Of a stretch of DNA of 64,000 nucleotides, positions 1-13,244 are shown in pieces. Position 1 is the first letter of the stretch, and each line of letters opens with the position of its first letter. The notes beneath the pieces were generated by a model. That model was not told where the DNA came from. It saw only the letters and a program-made list of their open reading frames with translations, and did no database searches. The DNA comes from Pratylenchus scribneri (Eukaryota > Nematoda > Chromadorea > Rhabditida > Pratylenchidae). The position numbers were made by a program, and so were the translations under genes. The DNA lies in assembly GCA_030063045.1 (NCBI GenBank), contig JAQSEB010000138.1:992001-1056000 (forward strand), read 5' to 3'.

Positions 1-122
1 CATCCGCGTTGAAATGTGTCATATTGTAGAGGAATATTTTATGGCCATTTTTATTTTCCGGTGACAACATTCCTTGGCAATAACGTTGCACTGAATTGTT
101 AATCATCACATCGCTATGAAGG
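1..122 (-). CDS. carboxylesterase-family exon (exon 9 equivalent), runs off the window
   Basis: On the minus strand this reads as an open exon almost identical to exon 9 of the complete esterase at 28905-36745 ([19 protein letters not shown], then a segment ending HFNAD at the window edge). The acceptor just outside it, at 123-124, is a normal AG after a T/A-rich tract and keeps the same phase as the full gene. No stop or frameshift is visible in the part present. In the family this exon leads up to the catalytic histidine, which lies beyond position 1. With the intact exon 8 copy at 5518-5695 it may belong to a second tandem esterase gene extending left; an isolated duplicated exon is equally possible. 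Confidence 0.7.
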
Positions 123-3100
123 CTAAAATATTTTTATTTCGGCTTTTAAATAAATATTTTTAATGCTAATTTATGATTCACCCTCAAATTCTATAGAGAA
201 ATATTATAAAAATATTTTTCCGAAAGCAAAATTTTTTCTGTACAGATTTTAGATGTATGTGGATTTTGGGTCGATACTCAAAATATTTTATTTTTTTAAT
301 TTTTTTTTGTACTTTCGATCCTCCATAATTTTTTTAATATTCGGATTTTATTTAATTTTTAATTTTATATGAAATATTTAAAATGTAATAATATTATGGG
401 TTCAACATTTTTTCCTTAAAGAATTTTTGATAATTAATTAAAATTAAACTTAAAATAATCAGAAATATTAAGAAATTTAAAATTTGTAATATATTTTTTG
501 TATTTTTAGCATTTTGATTATTTTAATAAGCCATTTTTAAATTAGATTATATTAATTTTTGATAGTTATATGCAGAATTTAAAAAAACAATCTGAGTTTA
601 GCATTTTTTGCAAAGAAATTTTTTTTTTGATATTTTTAGCATCTTGACTGTTGTTCTGACTCGGCATTTGTTTTTTTAATCTAAATTTATTTAATTTTTG
701 GCGTTATATAAAGAATTTAAAAAGAAAATTTTATGAATTCAAAATTTTTTTTGAGAAAATTGGAAATTAATTTTAAAGAATATCGGGAAATTTAAAATTT
801 TTATTTTATTTTTCTAATTATGTTAATATTTGGAATCCGCAATGGCCTTTTTATAAATTTGATTTTATTTCATTTTTGATCCATTTTATATGAAAATTAA
901 AATGAAAAAATATTATGAGTTCAACACCCTGTCCAAATACATTTGTTCACATAAACATAAATTTAATAAAATTGAAAAAATACCCATAAAATTAAAAATT
1001 CAATTTTGATTGCCAATTGTCCTATTTTATTCCGTTTTAATTTATTTTAGACGAATTATAAATTAAGTTAGATTAATGAAATATCGAAAAAAAATCAAAT
1101 TTAAATATAATATTTTATTTTTTGTTTTTTTGCATTTTGATTGCCAGCAGGTTTTGCTTTTTTATTCTGATTTTATTTATATTTTGATCTGGGATATTAA
1201 GCATTAAAAAATCAAAAATTTAATCAAAATTGTTTCTCAATGAATTTTTAATATTTAATTAAATTATAAATTAATAAAAAAGTGTCCACTACTGACTGAC
1301 ACTAATTTTTTTTAAAATTTGTTATAATTAAATGCATTCTTATTGTGAGGCATTTATATTTTAATTTGAATTTATTTAATTTTTGATGACATTATATGTA
1401 GAATTAAAAAAGAAAAATATTATGAGTTCAACATTTTTTGTTAAAAATTTTTTTAACATTTATTTATATATTCATAAATCAATAAATATAATTATCAAAA
1501 ATGTGATCTCTTGTTGACTCCAAATTTTTTATTTTATTTTTTTTTAGCATTTGTAATACTGCCTCGTTTTGTAATTTGATATTTATTTATTTTTGATCAA
1601 TGTTATATAAAAATTAAAAAAGAAAAATTATATGAATTCAACATTTTTTCCAGGGAAATTTTTACTAGTTCGCCTGTGAAGAAATTTTGCAACAATTTAG
1701 TGAAATCGAAGCAGGAAATTGTACCAATCAAGGCCCAGAATTAATGGAGAAAATAAAAAATGTATGTATACTAAATAAAAAAATAGTAATTAAATTTAAA
1801 AATAATAATAAAATAATTTTGTAGTCGATTTCTGTTATTCATTTAAAACTTCAAAAACGATATACCGATTTATCTATACAACTTTAATCATATCCTAAAT
1901 TTTAGCCAAATTTGTCAAATAGGACAAAAATTTTTGTTTCATTAATTTTTAAATTAATTATTTTTTTAAAATTTTTTGTTCGCATTTTTATGCAGTTTCT
2001 TCCCAATAATTGTATTTTGCATAATATTTCATTTTTGATCGATATATGAAGAATTTAAAAAGGAAAAATATTAAGAGTTCGACATTTTTTTATTCGATAA
2101 ATTTTAAAAATTATTATTTTATTTTTTAATTTTTTAGCATTTTGTAATGCGCATGGGCTGGCCTCTTAATTTGAATTTTATTTCATTTTTGATCGTTTTA
2201 TGAAGAATTTTAAAGGAAAAAATATTATGAGTTCAATTTTTTTCAAAGATTGTTTAATTAATTTTAAAATGAATAAATTTACAAAAATTTCCGGAAATGT
2301 AAAATTTTTATTTGATTTTTTAAAATTTTTCTTAACATTTTGATTGACGCTTGGTTATTTTATAATGATTTTTCATTTTTTGATCTGATATATAAAGAAT
2401 AAAAAAAGAAAAATATTATGAGTTTAAAATTTTTTCAAAAAATTTTTAATATATAATAAATTAAACTTAAATTAATAAAATTCAAAAATGTCTAAGCTAA
2501 AATTTAAAATTTTCATTTTATTTATTTTCTGATTATTTTAAGTATTATGAATAAAACTCAGTCTATCCCCTTTTAATCTGAATTTTATTTCTTTTTATCG
2601 GTTAATGAGGAATTTTAAGGAAAAATATTATGAGTTCAAATTTTTTATCCAAGAGAAATTTTTTATGTATTTTGTTGAAGCTTCTCATTGGTTATTCTGA
2701 TTTTGTTTCGTTTTTGATCGGTTATATGAAGAATTTAAGATTAAAAATATTATGAGTTTTACATCTTTTGTTAAATTTTTTTAATATTTAATTATATTAA
2801 TAAATATCAAAAAATATCGTACTTATCGGTTATTCAGGACCAGATTTTCCCCAAAATTACCTAAGTTACCCTCAAAATTGATCAACCCTAAAATCATGTT
2901 TTTCACTGTTTTACAATAAAATAAGAATCTCAAAAATTTTTACTAATCTGTTCCTGGAAAATAACAAAAATACCAAAAATGTGATCTCATTCTGACCAAT
3001 CCCAAAATTTTTTATTTTATTTTTTTGATTTTTTGCATTTCTAATTCTGTCATTAAACTTTATTAAATCTGATTTTACTTCATGATTGGTTAATATGAAG

Positions 3101-5517
3101 TTAATAATATTTAATAAATAAATTATAAATAATCTTTTAAAAAGCCAAAAAAAGTGTTCATCTGTTGATCTTAATTTTATTTTTTTTAGCATTTTGGCTT
3201 TGGTTAATACTGATTCTTATTTTAAATTTGAAATATTATTTTATTATTTTGTTCATTTTTGAAGCAATAAAATTTTGTTTAATTATTGATCTGTTATATG
3301 AAGAATTAAATATTAAAAATATTATCAGTTTTAACATTTCTTGGTTGATATCTTTTTTAATTTAGTTAAAATTGAAAGTTCCAAAAAAATCTGGATTTCT
3401 GAAATTTAAAATTTTTATTTTATTTTTTAATCTTTTGGAATCCCTTAGCCTTTTTTAATTTGAATTTTATTTCATTTTTGATCGTTTTAAGAGGAATTTA
3501 TGGATTTAAATTTTTATCAAAGAATTTTTAATATTTTATTAAATAAACCACGAATTTAAAAAAATTAAAAATTATCTCTACAGAAATTTACGGTAAGAAA
3601 TATTGATTTTGGGGTTGATCCATACTTTTTTATTTAATTTTTGTTTTTTCTCATTTTTGTAAATTTGCTTCTTTTTAATTTAATTTTATTTCATTTTGAC
3701 GATTTTATGAAGAATTTTAAAAGAAAAAATATTATGAGTTCAACAACTTTTGTTATTATTTTTTAATACAATTATATTCATAAACTAATAAATATCAAAA
3801 AATTTGATCTCATGCTAAATCCCAAATTTTTTTTTACATTTTTAATTTTTTAGCATTTGGAATCTTCTGTGATTTTTATGATTTGAGATTATTTCATTTT
3901 GGATCCATTTTGCATGAAAATTAAAAAAGAAAAATTAAACGAGTTCGACATTTTTTTGTCACAGAAATTTTAATTGAACGAAGTTCCAAAAATGTCCCGA
4001 AATTTAAATTTTTATTTTTCAGCATTTTGATTGATTTTAACATTTGTAAATCTAATTTTATTTCATTTATGATCAATAATATGAAAAATTTTAACGATTA
4101 TATTGATAATTTAAAAAAGAAAAATATTTTGAGTTCAACTTTTTCTTCAGAAAAATTTTTAATAATTTTTAAATTAACTATAAATTAATATAATCCAAAA
4201 ATAACCAGCAGAAATTTAAATTTATATTATTTTTGAATGCAACATAAATTGCTTTAATCTGAATTTTGTTTTATTTGTGATCGGTTATTTAAAAGAATTT
4301 AATATGAAAAATTTTATGAATTCAATATTTTTGTCGGAAATTTTTAATTAAAGATAAATTTAATAAAATTGAAAAAAAAACCATAAATTAAAAATTCAAT
4401 TTTTGACTGCCAATCGTCATTTTTTATTCTGATTTTGATTTATTTTCGACAAATTATAAAAATATTTTGAGTTGACTACAAAATTTATTTTATTTTTTTT
4501 AGCATTTTGAAGGAATCTCTCGCTATTTAAAATCTGATTTTTAAAATTATGATCGTTTTTATAAGTATTAAAGAAAAAAAATATTATAAGTTTAACATTT
4601 TGGTGTAGAAATTTTTAAATTAATTATAAATTAAGTTATATTAATGAAATATCGAAAAAAAATCGAATTTAAAATATAATATTTTATTTTTTGATTTTTT
4701 GCATTTTGATAGCCAGGTTTGCTTTTTTTTGATTTTATTTATTTTTGGATCTGTGATATGAAGCATTAAAAATCAAAAATTTTATGAGTTCAAAATTTTT
4801 TACCAGAGAATTTTTTATATTAGAATAAATCACATATAAATATAAAAACATCAAAAAAATCCCGAAATTTAAAATATACTTAAATTTATTTTATTTTTTG
4901 ATTTTAGCATTTTGGAAGCGGCGTTCCTTTTTTTCTTTTTGATCTGTGATAAGGGGAATATTAAAAAGAAAAATATGTAATATGATGTGTTTAGCATTTT
5001 TTGGCAGGAGAGTGTTTAACATTTTTTGGCAGGAGAAAATTTTAAATTAATTATAAATTATATAAAATTCCAAAAATATCTGGAATTTTAAATTTTTTTA
5101 AATTTTTTTTTTGATTTTTTTTCACATTTTAAATTCTTTCGCCGTATAAAATCTAATTTTATTTTAATTATGATGGTGATATGAAGAATTTAAAAAGAAA
5201 AAAAATATTATGAGTTCAACATTTTTTGTCAGAAAATTTTTTAACAATTTTTAAATTAACTATAAATAATAAAAAACGAAAAATTATCTCTACTGAAATT
5301 AACGCTAAAAAAACAGATTTTAGATTGAACCCAACTTTTTTATTTAATTTTTAAGAATTTTGAATTTTTCAATGTGTTGTTTTTTTAATTTTATTTCCTT
5401 TTGACGATTATATGTAGAATTTAAAAATAAAAATATTATGAGTTCAACAGTTTTTGTCCTGAATTTTAATATTAAATTAACCATAAATTAATAAATTTCA
5501 AAATTCTGGAAATTTAC
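123..5517. repeat. degenerate AT-rich tandem satellite, about 190-210 bp units, with variable islands
   Basis: No gene is seen. The stretch is a run of diverged units on the plus strand. Each unit has, in order: a T-rich tract ending in an agcattttg-like motif; a short unit-specific island; tttttaatctgattttat; tttgatcg with atatgaagaattt; a tatgagttcaacatttttt-like motif; gaaatttttaa; an ataaattaataaaat-like stretch; and back to the T-rich tract. Copies of the gagttcaacatt motif near 399, 586, 735, 917, 1418, 1628, 2228, 2418, 2628, 3735, 3940, 4130 and 4320 give the spacing; several gaps reflect lost or decayed units. Confidence 0.75.
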
Positions 5518-5695
5518 TGTAAAAATGCTATGAACATTTGTAGAGGATTATTTACGTCCAATCTATCCAAATACATTTGTTCACATTGTTTTCTCCTCTC
5601 CTCTGCCATTTTCTTCCCATTAGGCCCATCGGCAATGTAAATTCGAAAATATTTTCGTAATGACATTAAATCCGATTGATTTCGGCCAAGGGCAA
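5518..5695 (-). CDS. carboxylesterase-family exon (exon 8 equivalent), intact copy
   Basis: The minus strand encodes [16 protein letters not shown]...[22 protein letters not shown]...FIAFL. It is exactly 178 nt, the length of exon 8 in the complete esterase (32407-32584), with an AG acceptor before it and a GTAAAT donor after it in the same phases. Unlike the copies near 16.1 and 27.6 kb, both splice sites and the frame are intact. The next esterase piece downstream on this strand is the exon 9 copy at 1-122, 5.4 kb away. No exon 7 copy lies upstream before 21 kb, so it could be an orphan exon or the remains of a gene that lost its 5' part. Confidence 0.65.
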
Positions 5696-8030
5696 CTTTT
5701 AGAGACAAAAAATTATAAAAATAAATGATTAAAATAAAAGCATTTTTTACATTTTTTGAATATTAAAAGCTGCATCGCTTAAGCAAATAGGAAAAATTAA
5801 AAAAAAATTAATTATAATTATGGAAAATATAACTCATAAAATTTGTTATTTTAAAATTTCATAAATATGAAAATAACTTGTCAAACCAGGCAAAAAATTA
5901 TAAAAATTAAATAATTTTACGCCCCTTTAATGGTTTGATAAAATTATCAATTAAATACAATCAGGATAATACGTTTTTTCTGAGTTTTATTATTCTCCTT
6001 TTAATCTACATTATTCAAATTAAATCAATTTTATTACAATATTTATTAAAAAATAAAATAATATCAAAAAGGCAAAGAGAGGATAATATCAAGAATAAAA
6101 TGTTTATTGATGATAATTTGAGGGTATTGAAAGTATTATCTGATTTTGTTTTGTTTTTGATCGATTAATATGGAGAATTAAAAATTAAAAAATATTTTAA
6201 GTTCAACATCTTTTGCTAAGAATTTTTTAAATATTTAATTATATTCATAAATTAATAGTATCAAAAAAATTATCTTATGCTGTTGCGCCGTAATTATTTT
6301 TGAATATTAATCAATTTTGATCTATATTAAATATGAAAATTAAAAAAGAAAAATTATATGAGTTAAACATTTTTTGTGTCTAAAAATATACGGAAATTTG
6401 GAAATTTTAAATTTTTATTTTATTTTTTGTTTTTTAACATTTTGAAGGCGTCCGTACGCTCTTTTTATTCTGATTTTTCATCTTTTGACTTTTGATCTGA
6501 TATATGAAGAATTAAAAACGGAAAAATATTATGAGTTTAAAATTTATTGCCAAAGAATTTTTAGTATTAAATATAAAATTAACCATAAAAAAAATCCAAA
6601 AATGTCAAGCAAAAATTTATTTTATTTTTTTTATTTATTTTAAGCATTTTGGAATATATTAATCTTGGTTTTAATCTGGATTTTTTCATTTTTTATCAGT
6701 TATTTAAAGAATTTTTAAAATTTTTTTTATGAGTTTAATATTTTCTGTCCGAAATTTTTAATTATTAAATTATCCATAACAATCAAAATTAAAATTTTTA
6801 TTTTATTTTTTTTGATTTTTTAGCATTTTGTTTGGTCGAAAAATTTTTAAATTAAATTTTAATTTATTTTTGATCGTTTTATGAAAAATTTAAAAAGAAA
6901 AAATTTATGAGTTCAACATTTTTTATCAAAAAATTTTAAATTTATCAAAAAATTGTCCCTTACTAATACAAAAATTTTTTAGTTAGAAATAATAGTTTTT
7001 AGATAATTGTTTTTTTATTAATCTTAGGATAATTTAAATAAATTATTAAAATTATTCTGATAAAATAATTGAACTCATAAAATTTTATTTTAAAATTTTC
7101 CATATATAGATCAAAAATGTAAAAAAATCACAATAAAAAAAAAACAATAAAAAAACAACCAAATCTGCAACCAAAATGATAAAAAAATTAAATTAGAAAA
7201 AATGTATTTTTATTTTTTTCTGACATTTTTTTAAAAAATGAGCATTAATTTTTTTCATTTTTAAATATGAATTTATTTAATTTGTCAATTATATTGTGAA
7301 TAAAAAAGAAAAATATTATGAGTTTAACATCTTTTGTTAAAATTTTTTAATATTCATAAATTAATAAATATCATAAAATGTGACCTCAACTTTACCCTAA
7401 ATTTTTTATTTTAATTTTTAATTTTTTAGCATTTGTGGTGATGCTGTGCCATTTTATAATCAACTATAATCAACTATAATAAGTCAGTTCTGTCACACTA
7501 AAAATGACAAATTATCCAAATAAATGACAAAATATCCTAATAAATAAAAAATAAATATTAGTTTAATAAAATATGAAAAGGCAAATAAATATCACTAAAA
7601 GCAAAAATAATAAAGAAAAATAATAAAAGAAAATAATTTAGTAAAATAAACATTAAAAATTTTAAAAATCCAATCCACTATGGAAAAAAATTTTAATTTT
7701 AAGCATAAAAAAGAAATAAAATAAGGAAAAAATCTTAAAAACAAATAAAGGAAGATTAAGAAAAGAAAAAATGATAAAGATGACTAATTTTTAATAAAAA
7801 ATAAATATTGAATAATGGTTAAATAAAATAATAATTCAACCTAAATCGATTAAAAGAAAATATTAAAAATGATTTAGAAAAAAAATCAAAAATTAATGGA
7901 AAATGAGATAAGAAATAGCGAAATTTAAATCAGGAGATATAGATTAAAAATCAGAAATGGGTGGATTAATAAAATCAGGACAGGAAACAGGAGTAGATGC
8001 TCACCGCTCAGAATTAAAAAATCAAAAAAT
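5696..8030. repeat. AT-rich satellite with copies of esterase intron and 3'-flank sequence
   Basis: No gene is seen. The stretch continues the 190-210 bp units. At about 5990-6150 it matches the region just downstream of the esterase stop codon (28735-28850; also 13080-13160 and 19630-19750). At about 6800-7440 it matches esterase intron 10 (29081-29664), including a head-to-head pair of satellite half-units. These are esterase gene copies from which the exons have been lost. From about 7500 the sequence turns A-rich and grades into the next minisatellite. Confidence 0.55.
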
Positions 8031-8039
8031 AACGGAATT

Positions 8040-9480
8040 AATAAAATCAGAAAATAGCGGAATTAATAAAATCAGAAAATAGTTGAATTAATAAAATCAG
8101 AACAGGGAACAGGCGGAATTGAAAACAGAAAATAGTGGAATTAATAAAATCAGAACAGGGAACAGGCGGAATTGAAAACAGAAAATAGTGGAATTAATAA
8201 AATCAGAACAGGGAACAGGCGGAATTGAAAATCAGAAAATAGTGGAATTAATAAAATCAGAACAGGGAACAGGCGGAATTATTAAAATCAGAATAGGCGG
8301 AATTATTAAAATCAGAACAGGCGGAATTATTTAAAATCAGAACAGGCGGAATTATTTAAAATCAGAACAGGCGGAATTATTTAAAATCAGAACAGGCGGA
8401 ATTATTAAAATCAGAACAGGCGGAATTATTAAAATTAGAACAGGCGGAATTATTAAAATCAGAACAGGCGGAATTATTAAAATCAGAACAGGCGGAATTA
8501 TTAAAATCAGAACAGGCGGAATTATTAAAATCAGAACAGGCGGAATTATTAAATCAGAACCGGCGGAATCATTAAATCAGAACAGACGGAATTATTAAAT
8601 CAGAACAGGCGGAATTATTAAATCAGAACAGACGGAATAATTAAAATCAGAACAGGCGGAATTATTTAAAATCAGAACAGGCGGAATTATTAAAATCAAA
8701 ACAGACGGTATTATTAAAATCAGAACAGGCGGAATTATTAAAATCAAAACAGACGGTATTATTAAAATCAGAACAGGCGGAATTATTAAAATCAAAACAG
8801 ACGGTATTATTAAAATCAGAACAGGCGGAATTATTAAAATCAAAACAGACGGTATTATTAAAATCAGAACAGGCGGAATTATTAAAATCAGAACAGGCGG
8901 AATTATTAAAATTAGAACAGGCGGAATTATTAAAATCAGAACAGGCGGAATTATTAAAATCAAAACAGACGGTATTATTAAAATCAGAACAGGCGGAATT
9001 ATTTAAAATCAGAACAGGCGGAATTATTTAAAATCAGAACAGGCGGAATTATTAAAATCAAAACAGACGGTATTATTAAAATCAGAACAGGCGGAATTAT
9101 TAAAATCAGAACAGGCGGAATTATTAAAATCAGAACAGGCGGAATTATTAAATCAGAACAGGCGGAATCATTAAATCAGAACAGGCGGAATTATTAAATC
9201 AGAACAGGCGGAATTATTAAATCAGAACAGACGGAATAATTAAAATCAGAACAGGCGGAATTATTTAAAATCAGAACAGGCGGAATTATTAAAATCAAAA
9301 CAGACGGTATTATTAAAATCGGAACAGACGAACATAATAATCGGAACAGGGGAACAGGCAGAATTAAAATCAGAATCAGAACAGGCGGAATTAAAATCAA
9401 AACAGATGAAATTAATAAATCAGAACAGACGGAATTAATAAAATCAGAACAGCAGGAGGAATTAATAAAAACAAAACAGT
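8040..9480. repeat. 24-bp minisatellite, about 60 copies
   Basis: A nearly perfect tandem array of a 23-25 bp unit, aaaatcagaacaggcggaat followed by tatt. Alternating variant units (aaaatcaaaacagacggtat) occur at 8690-8870 and 8950-9090, giving a 48-bp higher-order pattern in which a standard and a variant unit alternate. Copies decay toward both ends (7930-8040 and 9480-9700). The long minus-strand reading frame it contains is only the repeat read in one frame, so it is not called as a gene. Confidence 0.95.
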
Positions 9481-10054
9481 CGAAATTAATAAAATCAGGA
9501 TAGATGCAATTAAAAATAAGAAATCGGTGAAATTAATAAAATCATAAAAGATGGAATTAAAAATCAGAAATGGGTGGATTGATAAAATCAGGACAGTCTG
9601 TATTTATAAAAACGAAATAGGCGGAACTAAAAAATCAGAAAAGAGTGGAATTAATAAAATCAGAATGAGTGGAAAGGAAAAAGTAGAAAATGACGAAAAA
9701 TATTAGGTTTAAGTAAATAGGGGTTGGAAAAAATGAGTAGAAAAAGCCGGGTTGGCGTTACAACGCTTTAATTAAGAAAAAGTAGACAAAAGTCAGGAAT
9801 TAATGGAATAAGGAGAATGGTTAAAAAGTCCTGGATTGAGTGAGAAAAATGGGAAATTGAGGTAAGCCAAGAATGAATGTAAAAAGGAGGGAATCAATTT
9901 TAAAAAAAATGATAGAAAAGACGAGATTGATTGTTGGGAATGAGTAAAAAATTTTAAATGATTGAAAGAAGTTGGCATTACTAACGCCAGTAAAAATGAA
10001 AATATTAATTAAAAGTATTGGATTGTGTAATAAAAACCAGTGTTTTTCTGTCCC

Positions 10055-10520
10055 TGCGAAGCCTGTCCTGTCCCACCCTGTCTCTGTCCCTGTCTCTGTC
10101 TCTGTCCTGTCCTGTCCTGGCTTTGAAAGACAGAGACAGAGACAGGACAGAGTAATTTACGAGAAAGACAGGACAGGCCATCTCTCCTGTCCCGGCATTG
10201 AAAGACAGGGACAGGACAGAGACAGGACATATTTCAGGACAGATCCTGTTAGGGACAGATTTTGGGACAGATTTTTGGTCTGTCTCTGTCTCTGTCCCTG
10301 TCCTCTCTCTGTCCCTGTCCCGCCACCAGGGACAGAGACAGGGACAGGAGAGATGCATTTTTGGGAGAGACAGATTTGAAATCTGTCCCTGTCCCGCCAC
10401 CAGGGACAGAGACAGGGACAGGAGAGATGCATTTTTGGGAGAGACAGATTTGAAATCTGTCCCTGTCCCACCACCAGGGACAGAGACAGGGACAGGAGAG
10501 ACAGATAAAACCAGGGACAG
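10055..10520. repeat. G+C-rich GGGACAGAGACAGG repeat with palindromic halves
   Basis: Blocks of ctgtccctgtctctgtc on one side and gacagagacagggacag on the other make the segment both tandem and self-complementary. From about 10311 to 10500 a roughly 70-bp unit (ctgtccctgtccc, gccaccaggg, acagagacagggacag, gagagatgcatttttggg) repeats nearly three times. Several overlapping reading frames on both strands result from the repeat and are not called as genes. Its composition differs sharply from the surrounding DNA. Confidence 0.95.
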
Positions 10521-10589
10521 AAAAACACTGATAAAAACTAGGAAAGTTGGGAAAAGTCGGGAAATGGGAAGAAACGTTGACAATTAAAT

Positions 10590-13060
10590 AATGGTTGAAT
10601 GATCAATTATAAAAAAAAAAATAAATATCAGATTATTTTAAAAATGCAAATTTGTTGCCATTAAAATCATTTAAATTAAAAAGGACTGCTCCCTTATTAG
10701 TTAGGCACTCAAAAAATTTAATTATATGAATCGAATTAGAATTGAGAATATTCTGATGAAATTCGAGGGAAAGGGCATTCCAAAAAAAATTCTCTAAATT
10801 ATCAAAAAATGAGGAAGAGAAGCTGAATGAATGGAATTGATAAAATGGATGAATATGAATATTGAATAGGCTTTGCTATTCAAATTTTTTCGCTTTTCAA
10901 ATTAAAACAATTGGCAGTTAAGATTTTTAATCATCCTTTTTGATCCGGATCTTTTAACTCAATTTTTTCATAACATCTAATATATTTCATTTTAATAAAA
11001 AAAATTTATCAAGCGTTCATGAGCCGCGTAGCGGTTCACGAACGCTTGTTTGATATAATTTTATTTTATTTATCCATGTTATATTAAAATTAAAAAAGAA
11101 AAATTATATGAGTTCAACATTTTTTGTCAAAATTTTAATTAATTAAATTATCAGTAAATTACTAAATTATTAAAAAAGTGTCCTCGGCTACTCTCAAAAT
11201 TTTTTATTTTATTATTTTTTTAAGCTTTTGAATGTCAGTTTATTTAAATCTAATTTTATTTTATTTTTGATTAATGTTATATGAAAATAAAAGAGGAAAA
11301 ATATTATGAGTGCAAAATTTTTTAGAAAAATTTTTTATAACCATAAATTTAATAAAATTCAGAAAATTTTTTTAGAATTTTAATAAGCTCTCTTAGCTTT
11401 TAAGATCTGATTTTATTTCATTTTTGATCGTTTTATAAAGAATTAAAAACAAATATTATTAGCTAAAATTTTTGTCAATTTTTAATAATATATAATTTAA
11501 TTAACATAAATTTAATAAAAAATGATCTTTTACTAATGCCTTACCTTTAAAATGGAATTGTGCAAATTGGGGCGACTATACGAAAAGTGCCTAATAAGGC
11601 GATGGGGGAAATTGGGGGAAATGATAACATTACAGATTTTATTTATCGCTAATATGAAGAATTAAGATAAAAATATTATGAGTTCAATATTTTTTAGGAG
11701 AAATTTTTGATAATTAATTAAATTGGCCTTAAATAAAAAATAAAACTTTGTCTTGATAATCCTAAAATTTATTTTATTTTTAAAAAATTTTGCATTTTGT
11801 ATGCAGCTTCCGCACGAGATTTTTATTTTGGATTTTATTTCATTTTTGATCGGTATATGAAGAATTTAAAAAGGAAAAATATCATGAGTTCAACATATTT
11901 TATCGGAGAATTTTAAATGAACTATAAATTAAAATTCCAAAAATATTCTGAAAATTAAAGATGGATGCTTATGAAACTATTAAATTTGATTTTATTTCAT
12001 ACTGATACTGATCTGTTATATGGAGAATTTAAAAGGATAAAATGTTTTGAGTTCAACTATTTTACGAAGAAATTTTAACATTAATTATAAATCGAATAAA
12101 TTCCAAAAATGTCCAGAAATTTAAAATTTTTATTTTAGTTTTCAATTTTTTAGAATTTTTTTTGATTGTCCTCCCTCAAGTCTTTTTAATATTAATTTTA
12201 TTTGATTTTAGACGATTATATGAAGAATTTTAAAAGAAAAAATATTATCAGTTCAACATATTTTTGTTAAAATTTTTATTATATTCATAATAATAAATAT
12301 CAAAAAATCTGATCTCATGATAAATCCCAAAATTTGTTACTTTATATTTTAACTTTTTAACATTTGGTATATTTTAAAATTTTCATGACAAAAAAATGTT
12401 GAACTCATATAATTGTTGATTTTTAATTAGTATTTTGAATAGCAATTTGGCTTTTTAATCTGATTTTATTTTATTTTTTTGTCAGAGAAATTTTTAATCA
12501 TACCATAAATTAATAAAAGGTATACAAAGATGTTTAATATAAATTTTTTAATTTAATTTTTTTTTTAAATATTTAGTGAGCGCTGAATGAGAGATGCTTT
12601 TTTAATCTGATTTCATTTTTGATTTGTTATATGAAAATTTAAAAAGGAAAAATTTTATGAGCTCAGAGAATTTTTAATATTTAATTAATTTATTCCTACT
12701 TTGCTTTTTTATTTGAATTTATTTAATATTTGATGATGAAGAATTAAAAAGAAAAATTAAGTTCAAAATTTTTTGGAGAAATTTGTAAATTAATTTTAAA
12801 TTGAATAAAATTCCAATAAGTAATATCTGGAAATTTAAAATTAAAATTTTTATTTTATTTTTCTAATCATGTTAATATTTGGATCCGTAGAGCTTTTTTT
12901 AAATTTGATTTTATTTCATTTTTGATCCATTTTATATAAAATTATAAAGGAAAAATATTATGAGTTCAAAAATGTTTGTCAAAAAATTTCTAGTATTTAA
13001 TTAAATTAATCATAAATTAATAAAATATCAAAAAAATATTTTCATAAATTTACCATAAAA
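10590..13060. repeat. AT-rich satellite, continued
   Basis: After an AT-rich transition (10590-10980) and a small G+C-rich hairpin (11010-11050), the 190-210 bp units resume. Islands at about 11795-11825 (tatgcagcttccgcacgaga) and 12160-12182 (ttgtcctccctcaagtc) are clear. The block at about 12150-13040 is similar, unit by unit, to 14360-15240, which points to duplication of groups of units. No gene is seen. Confidence 0.7.
11010..11050. other. short G+C-rich hairpin in AT-rich DNA
   Basis: Two 17-nt arms, aagcgttcatgagccgc and gcggttcacgaacgctt, are separated by only gta and pair at 15 of 17 positions. The flanking atca and tgat extend the symmetry. It is the only G+C-rich stretch in about 2.4 kb and does not belong to the satellite unit. 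Its role is unknown; it could be the remnant of a very short foldback element. Confidence 0.7.
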
Positions 13061-13244
13061 ATGCGATGGATATTTAATTAAATCAATTTTATTACAATAT
13101 TTATTAAAAATAAAATAATATCAAAAAGGCAAAAGGTTGGATAATATCAATGAACAATGATTAATATTAAAGTGAAGGTATTAAAAGAATAAAATGAGTT
13201 AAAATTGAAATGTAAATTTTGGCTTAAGAAATGCTTTGTACAAA

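Noticed and set aside
2911..3365. Short hydrophobic frames in the satellite (also 5935-6168, 18519-18746, 22444-22653)
   Set aside because: Phe/Leu/Ile-rich readings are expected from AT-rich repeat DNA; none has a family motif or splice support.
8595..9400. Long minus-strand frames made of LIIPPVLI repeats
   Set aside because: They are the 24-bp minisatellite read in one frame. The sequence has no non-repetitive part, and the frame breaks wherever unit length changes.
8040..9480. CRISPR-like regular repeat array
   Set aside because: Units are adjacent without unique spacers, and the genome is eukaryotic with introns.
10005..10583. Overlapping frames on both strands in the GGGACAG repeat
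   Set aside because: Open frames follow from the repeat and its palindromic structure; the translations are low complexity and differ in every frame.
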